Below, in pieces: positions 35,947 to 43,145 of a DNA stretch of 64,000 nucleotides; position 1 is the stretch's first letter, and the number at the start of each line of letters is the position of its first letter. The translations under genes and the position numbers were made by a program. Source of the DNA: Desulfobotulus mexicanus (GTDB lineage Bacteria > Desulfobacterota > Desulfobacteria > Desulfobacterales > ASO4-4). Below the pieces are notes generated by a model. It saw only the letters and a list, made by a program, of their open reading frames with translations. It was not told the origin of the DNA and made no database searches. The stretch lies in assembly GCF_006175995.1 (NCBI RefSeq), contig NZ_VDMB01000003.1, forward strand, positions 148,232 to 212,231, written 5' to 3'.

Positions 35947-37392
35947 TTAACTTTTCCGCTTAACCCTTCGGACAATCTTACGCTTTTTCTTTTTCTTCCG
36001 CTGAAATTCTTCCGGATTCATGCGGGCATCCTGGCTATAGTCACAAGTGGCCCGGGGACACTTCAGACCTTCATTTCCTTCCTTCGTGACGAAAGCCACC
36101 AGAAAAGGATTCGCACAGGTCGGACATGGATAATGAAAAGGCTGGGACCAGCTTATAAAATGGCAACTTGTAAGTGAACAATCATAAAAAACCTTACCCT
36201 TTTCTGTTTTATTAACCTGCAACTTTCCATTTTTACACATGGGGCAGGTAAGAGCAAGGTTGTCTTCAAAGGCAGCAATCCTTGCTTCAATATCATCATC
36301 ACCAAGGATTTCCGGCTCATCATCTTCTTCCTGATCAGATAAGGAAGAAGTCTCAGCGGCCGTTTCAATGGGTTCAGAAACAACCGCTGAAGATGATAGT
36401 ACAGGCGACTCTTCCTCAGGCTCCGGCACTGCAGGTGCTGAAGGAGGCTCTTCCACAACTTCCTGTACTGCCGCTATTGGAGGCGACTCTTCCTCAGGCT
36501 CCGGCACTGCAGGTGCTGAAGGAGGTTCTTCCACAACTTCCTGTACTGCCGCTATTGGAGGCATCTCTTCCTCAGGCTCCGGCACTGCAGGTGCTGAAGG
36601 TTCTTCCACAGGTTCTGCCACCGCAGGAGCTTCAAAGGAATTTATTTCCGCTTCAGACAGTGGGGGCTCCGGCATCTGTTCCGGGATCTCTTTTGCTGAT
36701 TCAACACCAAAAACTTCCCTGATATTCAAATCTTCGCTTTTAAATGCACCCCGCTGACTGCGAAGACGGCTAAGTTTCTGCAAAACATTGCGGTTCCATT
36801 CCGCAGAAGCCGGTTTTTTGGCTTTAGAGACAAAGGTACCCTTCTTCTGGTCTCCCATCCTGTCCTTAGAAAGCTCCGATACCTGCCCTGCAAGAGAGTG
36901 CATTTTCAGTGTCTGAAGAAAAAACCGTTTGGCGTCATGGAGATCCTTGCGATCGGAAACCACTTCATCTATAGTCTGAACCGTATAGGCAACAAAATTC
37001 ATACCCTGCATACCCGGGAATAGGGTATTCACCACCTGCATCATTTTCTGCGCCGTAATCCCGGCCTTCAGCCTTCCGTCTTCGACTTCGGTGACAAGAC
37101 CTGAATCCAGAAGGGGATTCAGACCGGAAAGAATACCGATATCCGTACCAAGGCCTATATCCCGAATATCCACGAGAAAACTTTCCCTGGTATACCGTTC
37201 GGGTGGAGATTCAGAAAACTCATCAATTTCAGCCTCCCGCTCCATAAGCACAACAAGGGAAGCAATGGTGGAAATATTCAGAATCAGGCCGGGAGGCAGA
37301 GCGTCCATATCAACGATTGTATGAATATGATCCATAAGGACTTCATCAAAATGGGCTCGTACAACCGTAAGGGCATCTGTGGAATCAGACAT
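35947..37392 (-). CDS. Protein with PE-rich repeats and C-terminal zinc ribbons
   Basis: 481 residues. The N-terminal 200 residues are a soluble helical region of no known family (ILSGLNPLLDSGLVTEVEDG resembles a winged-helix reader of repressible state, weakly). Residues about 260-345 hold three copies of a 26-residue Pro/Glu repeat. The C-terminus has two topoisomerase-type zinc ribbons: CPMCKNGKLQVN...C and CPTCANPFLV...CPRATC, followed by a lysine/arginine tail. The ribbons and basic tail suggest nucleic-acid contact. First-named member of an unexplained four-gene block. AAGGGA before the ATG. Confidence 0.75.
   Translation of the reverse strand: MSDSTDALTVVRAHFDEVLMDHIHTIVDMDALPPGLILNISTIASLVVLMEREAEIDEFSESPPERYTRESFLVDIRDIGLGTDIGILSGLNPLLDSGLVTEVEDGRLKAGITAQKMMQVVNTLFPGMQGMNFVAYTVQTIDEVVSDRKDLHDAKRFFLQTLKMHSLAGQVSELSKDRMGDQKKGTFVSKAKKPASAEWNRNVLQKLSRLRSQRGAFKSEDLNIREVFGVESAKEIPEQMPEPPLSEAEINSFEAPAVAEPVEEPSAPAVPEPEEEMPPIAAVQEVVEEPPSAPAVPEPEEESPPIAAVQEVVEEPPSAPAVPEPEEESPVLSSSAVVSEPIETAAETSSLSDQEEDDEPEILGDDDIEARIAAFEDNLALTCPMCKNGKLQVNKTEKGKVFYDCSLTSCHFISWSQPFHYPCPTCANPFLVAFVTKEGNEGLKCPRATCDYSQDARMNPEEFQRKKKKKRKIVRRVKRKS
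36407..36620 (-). repeat. Three 78-bp in-frame tandem repeats
   Basis: Units start at 36407, 36485 and 36563; the first two are nearly identical and the third is cut short. They encode the 26-residue Pro/Glu linker repeats (core PPSAPAVPEPEEE and IAAVQEVVEE) of the zinc-ribbon protein. Confidence 0.9.
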
Positions 37393-37442
37393 AAAGAACC
37401 TCGTTCCCTTTAAAAATCCTTAGAAAATAATGACCCGCCTTT

Positions 37443-37883
37443 CTAAGGCATAAGATCTTCCGTATTCACTCCAGAATCAGCTATATCAACCGCCTCATCA
37501 TCCAAAACTTCCGTAGAATTAATTTCTCCAAGCATATCTACAAGTTCTGATGCAACACCACTGCTTCTAGGCAGCTCTTCCATGGCGGCTGCATCCTCTC
37601 CATCGTCAATTTCCTCGTCTCCGGCAGCGGAAAGGTGGATGCACTCTCCCTTACGATCAAAAACAACATCCAGGGTAATCTTAACATCAAAGGAAAGTTT
37701 ATAAGCTACCTTTCCTTCATGTACCACCATATCCCCTTCCCGGAAATTGACATCATCCTGCAAACCGATTTTATGCTTTTGGCGTAACAGCTGTTCAATG
37801 GCCGACCAGTCCAGTTCTGCAATAATGGTATCCATCAACTCCCGCTCACTGCTTTCTATTACACTGGTATCGCTGACTTTCAC
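37443..37883 (-). CDS. Small acidic protein of unknown function
   Basis: 146 residues from a GTG at 37883 with AGGAG 7 bases upstream. Residues 1-90 look like a compact alpha/beta domain (LDWSAIEQLLRQKHKIGL; AYKLSFDVKITLDVVFDRKG); the last 55 residues are acidic and disordered-looking. No recognised family. It sits between the ParA-like and zinc-ribbon genes on the same strand and shares their acidic-linker style, so it is probably part of the same system. Confidence 0.65.
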   Translation of the reverse strand: MKVSDTSVIESSERELMDTIIAELDWSAIEQLLRQKHKIGLQDDVNFREGDMVVHEGKVAYKLSFDVKITLDVVFDRKGECIHLSAAGDEEIDDGEDAAAMEELPRSSGVASELVDMLGEINSTEVLDDEAVDIADSGVNTEDLMP

Positions 37884-37991
37884 AGGCCTGCTCCTTTTTT
37901 GATATCGGTTTCAAAAAAAACTCTCTGCCCCGCATAAGCCTAGCCGACAGGCATTCCGCAACGCCCTTCCCCGTACAGAATCCACATTTTA

Positions 37992-38699
37992 TCAAATAAT
38001 GCAAGAAGATATCCACCTGGAAAGCATTTGGTAAGCAGAGGCCGCAGGGGATAAAAGATCTTCACAAAAAACAGGTCTTCCCATGGACTCAGCTCTTTTA
38101 ACACAAAAATCTTCGGGAATGGGAACAGGAGCCATCTTTGCCCTGAACAGTTTATGGGCCGGCCCGGAAAAGATAAGGGATAAAGCCTGATCCGGCCTGG
38201 CACACACCGGAATCATACCCATAAGAGGCAGAGGCTCCTGCCTTTCCCTGCGTACCCACTCCAGAAGCCCGAGACTGGGTCCCAGACGATCAAAAGCCTC
38301 CCCCTCCAGACCAAGGGGAATAAAAACACCACTGGAAAGCAAGAGGGCCGTCCGTGTCTCTGCGGAAAGTGCAGAGGGTGTATCCCAGAAAACAACGGTT
38401 TCCGGTGCTAAGACATCAAGCACAGCTGTCAGCTTTTCTCTTATCTTTACAACTGTCAAGGTTTCCCCTGCTGTCAAGGTATCAGCTTTCATGTAAAACA
38501 AAGCAGGTATCTGATAATCTTCCAGAATTCCGGAATGAAAAGGAAAATATTTTTCTTCCTCAGAAAAAACGAGATTATCTTCTGAAAAAACCACCAGTGC
38601 TGGTCTTCCTGAAAGGGCCATGGCTGCAGCAAGATTCCTTACCGTTGCAGTTTTACCCGTATCTCTGTTATGGTTAAGAAAACATAAAATAGAATGCAT
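37992..38699 (-). CDS. ParA/MinD-like ATPase with degenerate Walker A
   Basis: 235 residues from the ATG at 38699 (a GTG at 38714 is also in frame; neither has a clear ribosome binding site). SILCFLNHNRDTGKTATVRN at residues 2-21 aligns with the KGGVGKTT loop, but the signature lysine and glycines of the ParA family are replaced, leaving a plain DTGKT. VVFWDTPSALS near 100 fits the Walker B/DTPP strand. If it binds ATP, it may not form the usual ATP sandwich dimer. Only 66 bases separate it from the divergent FGE-fold gene. Confidence 0.7.
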   Translation of the reverse strand: MHSILCFLNHNRDTGKTATVRNLAAAMALSGRPALVVFSEDNLVFSEEEKYFPFHSGILEDYQIPALFYMKADTLTAGETLTVVKIREKLTAVLDVLAPETVVFWDTPSALSAETRTALLLSSGVFIPLGLEGEAFDRLGPSLGLLEWVRRERQEPLPLMGMIPVCARPDQALSLIFSGPAHKLFRAKMAPVPIPEDFCVKRAESMGRPVFCEDLLSPAASAYQMLSRWISSCII

Positions 38700-38780
38700 T
38701 GTTAAAGATAGCACAGAATCCCGTTTTGTAAAAACACCAAAATTCAGTCACCTGCTTCTTTTCTTCTTTCCGGGGGGCCC

Positions 38781-41171
38781 ATGAACCTGAATCTTACCCT
38801 GAAAGGCATTGATCTGGCCTTTGACAATCTGCCTTATCGCAATCCCAATGCGCCAAAGTACCGCCTTATACAGGCCATACGTAAACATTATAGCACTGAG
38901 GAAGACCTTACACGCATCCATGGAATCCCCACAGAAAACCTTATTGCAGAAATATGGGAGACAGGAGAAGATGCACAGGCTATCCGAAGCCGCATAAAAA
39001 ATTTTGCAAGCCTGCGTACCGCCATCAATGCCGACCTTAAAAAAATGATGGAGGAAGATAAAAACCCGGAAGGTGTTATCATAGGAAAAAACAATACCTT
39101 TGAAATGGATAACAGCATGCGGGAAAAGCTCCTGCAGACCGTATCAGGCATGGTTTCCGGAGACAACGGCCAGATGTCCATCTCACGTCTTTATGAACTA
39201 ATCAACATTGTGAAGGATTTTCTGGACCGTCGGGAAAAGGGCGTGGATGATCCCGATGGCAAGGAACTACAGGAGCTTAAAAATCTGCTGGAAAGCATTG
39301 ATGCCCCCGGAACAGAAACTCCTGAACCAGACACGGGCGCTGGCGAAGAAGACAGTGGAGCAGAAGACGAATCTGAACCGGAAACCATAGAGATGGACGA
39401 AGACGAAGAGCTGCAGGACACTGAAGAAATCGAAGATGACATCGAAACCATAGAGATAGACGATGATGAAGAGCTACAGGACACTGAAGAAATCGAAGAT
39501 GACATCGAAACCATAGAGATAGACGATGATGAAGAGCTGCAGGACGCTGAAGAAATCGATGAGGACATCGAAACCATAGAACTGGATGAAGACGAAGAGC
39601 TGCAGGACGCTGAAGAAATAGATGAAGAAATCGAAACAATAGAGATAGACGATGATGAAGAGCTGCAGGACGCTGAAGAAATAGATGAGGACATCGAAAC
39701 CATAGAGCTCGATGATGACGAAGAGCTGCAGGACGCTGAAGAAATCGATGAAGACATCGAAACCATAGAGATGGACGAAGACGAAGAACTGCAGGACGCT
39801 GAAGAAATAGATGAGGACATCGAAACCATAGAACTGAACGATGATGAAGAGCTGCAGGACGCTGAAGAAATCGATGAAGACACTGAAACCATAGAGCTCG
39901 ATGATGACGAAGAGCTGCAGGACGCTGAAGAAATCGATGAAGACACTGAAACCATAGAGATGGACGAAGACGAAGAGCTGCAGGACGCTGAAGAAATCGA
40001 TGAAGACACTGAAACCATAGAGCTCGATGATGACGAAGAGCCGGGAGATTCAGAAGGTGGCGATCTGGTGGAGCTGGGTGAGGATGAAGAACTCATGGAT
40101 GAAGATGATGAAATTCCTGAGATAGAAGACAATGATTCTGCCCCGCTGATGGATCTGCTGGATGATGATGAGGTGGAAGAAGTTGAGGTGGATGGCGAAC
40201 TGGACCCGGATCTTTTTGAAGAGCTTGTGGAACCCGAAGAAGAAGCCCCTGAAGAAGAGGAAAAGGAAGAGGCACCGGATCTGGGACTGAGCTTTGGCAG
40301 TGACGAGGATTTCAGCGAGTATGATCCCGACGACATGGAAAAAAACCGCCTTTTATCCGAACGCTTTGACGGCTATCTGGGTGCCATGGAACGTTTTTAC
40401 AACCAGTATCCTCTAGTGGATCAGGGCAGCTTCCGGGTAGGCTCTCCCAACCCAGGAAAACTGGAACGCAGGGAAACGAAAATTCAGCTTAAGGATTTTT
40501 ATATCGGTCGTTTCCCCGTAACCAATGCCCTGTTTGAGGTCTTTGTGGAACGAACAGGCTACCGTACCACAGCGGAAAAGATGGGCTATGGTACGGTTTT
40601 CCAGCCCCGCTTCCGTAAAGTCAAAGACCCCGATACCGGAGAAATGAAAGCCCAATGGGTTGCAGAAACAGGAAGCAAGCGCATTGATGGAGCTGCATGG
40701 TATGCACCGGAAGGGCCCGGATCCAGCATACACTTAAAGCGCAACCACCCTGTGGTACAGATCAGTATCGAAGATGCCCGACGCTTTGCCGCATGGATAG
40801 GAAAAAGGCTTCCCACGGAAGATGAATGGGAGGCGGCTGCCCGCACAGCAAAGGGCCTGCCCTATCCATGGGGAGAAACATGGAATCCTGAGGCTTCCAA
40901 TGTGGAAACCACAGGCATTGGGGAAACCACAGCCGTGGATACCTTTACGAAAGGTCAGAACGATTTTTCCCTGATGGATCTTACGGGCAATGTACTGGAA
41001 TGGACACAAAGCCCCATGGAAGGTCTAAGCCAGAATGTCTCCCAGATTCCTTTTTTCATCGCCAAGGGGGGCAGTTTCATTACGGCAGGAGAACCTACCC
41101 TCTGGGCCCGCTATCCCCTCCGGCCGGACTTTACCGCCAACATTCTGGGATTCCGCTGCCTTGTGGACTAA
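38781..41171 (+). CDS. FGE-fold (SUMF1-like) protein with acidic tandem repeats
   Basis: 796 residues. Residues 1-175 are an unknown helical domain (KYRLIQAIRKHYSTEEDLTR). Residues 201 to about 430 are ten full and one diverged copy of an extremely acidic 21-residue repeat (ETIEMDEDEELQDAEEIDED). More acidic linker follows, then a formylglycine-generating-enzyme-like domain at about 540-796: FYIGRFPVTNALFEVFV, RLPTEDEWEAAAR, DLTGNVLEWT and the end GFRCLVD. The catalytic cysteine pair of true FGEs is not evident, as in the many non-catalytic members. Divergent from the ParA-like gene. No signal peptide. Confidence 0.85.
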   Translation: MNLNLTLKGIDLAFDNLPYRNPNAPKYRLIQAIRKHYSTEEDLTRIHGIPTENLIAEIWETGEDAQAIRSRIKNFASLRTAINADLKKMMEEDKNPEGVIIGKNNTFEMDNSMREKLLQTVSGMVSGDNGQMSISRLYELINIVKDFLDRREKGVDDPDGKELQELKNLLESIDAPGTETPEPDTGAGEEDSGAEDESEPETIEMDEDEELQDTEEIEDDIETIEIDDDEELQDTEEIEDDIETIEIDDDEELQDAEEIDEDIETIELDEDEELQDAEEIDEEIETIEIDDDEELQDAEEIDEDIETIELDDDEELQDAEEIDEDIETIEMDEDEELQDAEEIDEDIETIELNDDEELQDAEEIDEDTETIELDDDEELQDAEEIDEDTETIEMDEDEELQDAEEIDEDTETIELDDDEEPGDSEGGDLVELGEDEELMDEDDEIPEIEDNDSAPLMDLLDDDEVEEVEVDGELDPDLFEELVEPEEEAPEEEEKEEAPDLGLSFGSDEDFSEYDPDDMEKNRLLSERFDGYLGAMERFYNQYPLVDQGSFRVGSPNPGKLERRETKIQLKDFYIGRFPVTNALFEVFVERTGYRTTAEKMGYGTVFQPRFRKVKDPDTGEMKAQWVAETGSKRIDGAAWYAPEGPGSSIHLKRNHPVVQISIEDARRFAAWIGKRLPTEDEWEAAARTAKGLPYPWGETWNPEASNVETTGIGETTAVDTFTKGQNDFSLMDLTGNVLEWTQSPMEGLSQNVSQIPFFIAKGGSFITAGEPTLWARYPLRPDFTANILGFRCLVD
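39381..40050 (+). repeat. 63-bp in-frame minisatellite (ten to eleven units)
   Basis: Units begin at 39381 and recur exactly every 63 bases; the unit starting at 40011 keeps only its first half. Each starts GAAACCATAGA. Copies differ mostly at the residue after ETIE (M, I or L) and by D/E exchange. Confidence 0.95.
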
Positions 41172-41175
41172 AAAA

Positions 41176-41196
41176 GGGCAGGCCCATGGCCTGCCC
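41176..41196. terminator. Bidirectional terminator between FGE-fold gene and hcp
   Basis: GGGCAGGCC-CAT-GGCCTGCCC, a perfect 9-bp stem with a 3-base loop. On the minus strand it is followed by TTTTT, so it is well formed for hcp. Confidence 0.85.
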
Positions 41197-41216
41197 CATC
41201 ATATTTTACTAAAAAC

Positions 41217-42908
41217 TTATCCGAGAATGGTTTTCAGATCTTCATCCGGCGTATCAGCAATGGGCCGGATACCAAATTTCTCCACCAGAACACCCAGCAC
41301 ATTTTCCGTAATAAAGGCAGGCAATGAAGGTCCAAGGCGAATATCCTTAATGCCCAGATGTAAAAGGGTCAGAAGGATTGCCACGGCCTTCTGCTCATAC
41401 CATGAGAGAATCATGGAAAGGGGCAGATCATTCACGCCGCACTCAAAAGCATCGGCCAGAGCCACGGCAATCTGAATGGCAGAGTAGGCATCATTGCACT
41501 GCCCGATATCCAGTAACCTTGGAAGATCACCGATTTTACCGAGATCCTTATCAAAAAACCGGAACTTGCCGCAGGCAAGGGTCAGCACCATACAGTCCGC
41601 AGGAATTTTCTCCACAAGCTCCGTATAATAGTTCCGGCCGGGTCTGGCCCCGTCACAGCCACCCACAAGGAAGAAATGACGGATAGCTCCGGATTTTACC
41701 GCATCCACAACGGTTCCGGCAACGGAAAGGACGGCATTCCGGGCAAAGCCCGTGAGCACTTCCTTAGCGGCTACATCTTCCGCGAATCCCGGAAGGGCCA
41801 GCGCCTTTTCAATGACAGGAGTAAAATCCTTATCCGCAATGTGCCGCACACCGGGAAAACCCACAAGACCTGTGGTGAAAAGGTTTTCCTGATAACTGAC
41901 CTTTGGCTTCTGGATGCAGTTGGTGGTCATGAGAATGGCACCGGGAAAGGCATCAAATTCTTTGGCCTGATTCTGCCATGCGGTACCGTAGTGTCCATAA
42001 AAATGACCATACTTTTTAAGACCGGGATAGGCATGGCAGGGAAGCATCTCCCCATGGGTATAAACAAAAATCCCCTTGCCTTCACTCTGCTGCAGAAGAA
42101 GCTCCAGATCCTTTAAATCATGGCCGGAAACAAGTATGGCCTTGCCCTTTTTCTGCCCCAGAGGAACGGGAGTGGGCACAGGATGCCCGTAACGACCGGT
42201 ATTGGCCGCATCCAGCAATTCCATGGCCCGAAGATTCACTTCCCCGCACTTGAGGGCCAGTCCCAGCAACTCATCCGCAGAAAGATCCGGGTTCAGGGTG
42301 GCAGCCATGGCCTCATGGATAAAGGCATATACCGCCTCATCTTCCTGCCCCAGAATGGCTGCATGATCCGCGTAGGCAGCAACCCCCTTCAGACCAAAAA
42401 CCACAATCTGCTTAATGGAACGAAGATCCGGGTTGGTATCCGGGCCATCAAGGAGCCCTACGGTCTCTCCCAGAGCGGTCATGGATGCAAGGTCACGGGC
42501 CTTCATGGGCAGGGTGGGAAGGATTTTAAAATCCCCTCCATTACCGGTCAGGCGGGCAACCAGTTTCTGAATCCATGAGGTGTCCGTACCAGGAACTGTT
42601 CCACCGGCTGCTTTCACATCGGCCTCAAGGCTTTTTTTGAAACGCTCGCATTCCAGAATCAGATTTTCAAAGCGTTTTTCATCAAAATCCACATTGGTCA
42701 GGGTGGAAAAGATGGCCTCTGAAGTAAAGCGGTTCACCTTCGGGTCCGTCACCCCTACCCTTCTGCCTTCCACTGCAACCTGAGAAAGTCCTTTGACGGC
42801 ATGGATCAAAAGATCCTGCAGGGCCGCAACCTCTCCTGTTTTGCCACATACACCGATCTTATCACATCCCACACCTTTAGCTGCCTGCTCACACTGATTA
42901 CAGAACAT
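41217..42908 (-). CDS. hcp: Hybrid cluster protein (hydroxylamine/NO reductase)
   Basis: 563 residues. N-terminal cysteines C3-x2-C6-x8-C15-x5-C21 match the class I pattern of strict anaerobes for the proximal Fe-S cluster; further conserved stretches (HGEMLPCHAYPGL, TTNCIQKP, CDGARPGRNYYTE, LACGKFRFF, DIGQCNDAYSA) hold the ligands of the hybrid 4Fe-2S-2O cluster. Hcp reduces nitric oxide and hydroxylamine and is implicated in S-nitrosylation; in sulfate reducers it protects against nitrosative stress. An FNR/HcpR-type site lies upstream. GGAGG before the ATG. Confidence 0.96.
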   Translation of the reverse strand: MFCNQCEQAAKGVGCDKIGVCGKTGEVAALQDLLIHAVKGLSQVAVEGRRVGVTDPKVNRFTSEAIFSTLTNVDFDEKRFENLILECERFKKSLEADVKAAGGTVPGTDTSWIQKLVARLTGNGGDFKILPTLPMKARDLASMTALGETVGLLDGPDTNPDLRSIKQIVVFGLKGVAAYADHAAILGQEDEAVYAFIHEAMAATLNPDLSADELLGLALKCGEVNLRAMELLDAANTGRYGHPVPTPVPLGQKKGKAILVSGHDLKDLELLLQQSEGKGIFVYTHGEMLPCHAYPGLKKYGHFYGHYGTAWQNQAKEFDAFPGAILMTTNCIQKPKVSYQENLFTTGLVGFPGVRHIADKDFTPVIEKALALPGFAEDVAAKEVLTGFARNAVLSVAGTVVDAVKSGAIRHFFLVGGCDGARPGRNYYTELVEKIPADCMVLTLACGKFRFFDKDLGKIGDLPRLLDIGQCNDAYSAIQIAVALADAFECGVNDLPLSMILSWYEQKAVAILLTLLHLGIKDIRLGPSLPAFITENVLGVLVEKFGIRPIADTPDEDLKTILG

Positions 42909-42963
42909 GGTATCCTCCTTGACTGAAAAGTTTTGTCCGGCTGCTTCCTCATCTCTGAAAGCG

Positions 42964-43005
42964 AGTCTATGCTTTTCAGGCCAGCCTTTCCTTGATCTGA
43001 ATCAA
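42964..43005 (-). promoter_or_regulatory. FNR/HcpR-type operator and -10 box of hcp
   Basis: TTGAT-CTGA-ATCAA at 42992-43005 is an exact FNR-family palindrome. On the minus strand TAGACT (42969-42964) could be the -10 box; transcription would then start near 42957 with the site centred at about -41.5, the class II activator position. Confidence 0.65.
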
Positions 43006-43145
43006 GACAGATGAAAAATTGTTTTTCTCATAGTCAGGTTCTGGATTTTTTCTACCTCCAGGCTTACAGCTATGGCCTCACCATGAGTTTTTATGATATC
43101 AGAATATTCAATGCATATTCACCGAATATTATTTTATATGGAACG

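Noticed and set aside
36282-36722. 146-codon plus-strand proline-rich frame
   Set aside because: Complement of the 78-bp coding repeats in the zinc-ribbon gene.
39191-40336. 381-codon serine-rich open frame on the minus strand
   Set aside because: It is the complement of the acidic 63-bp repeats (GAA/GAT codons give TTC/ATC and TCN runs). Pure serine composition without start signals.
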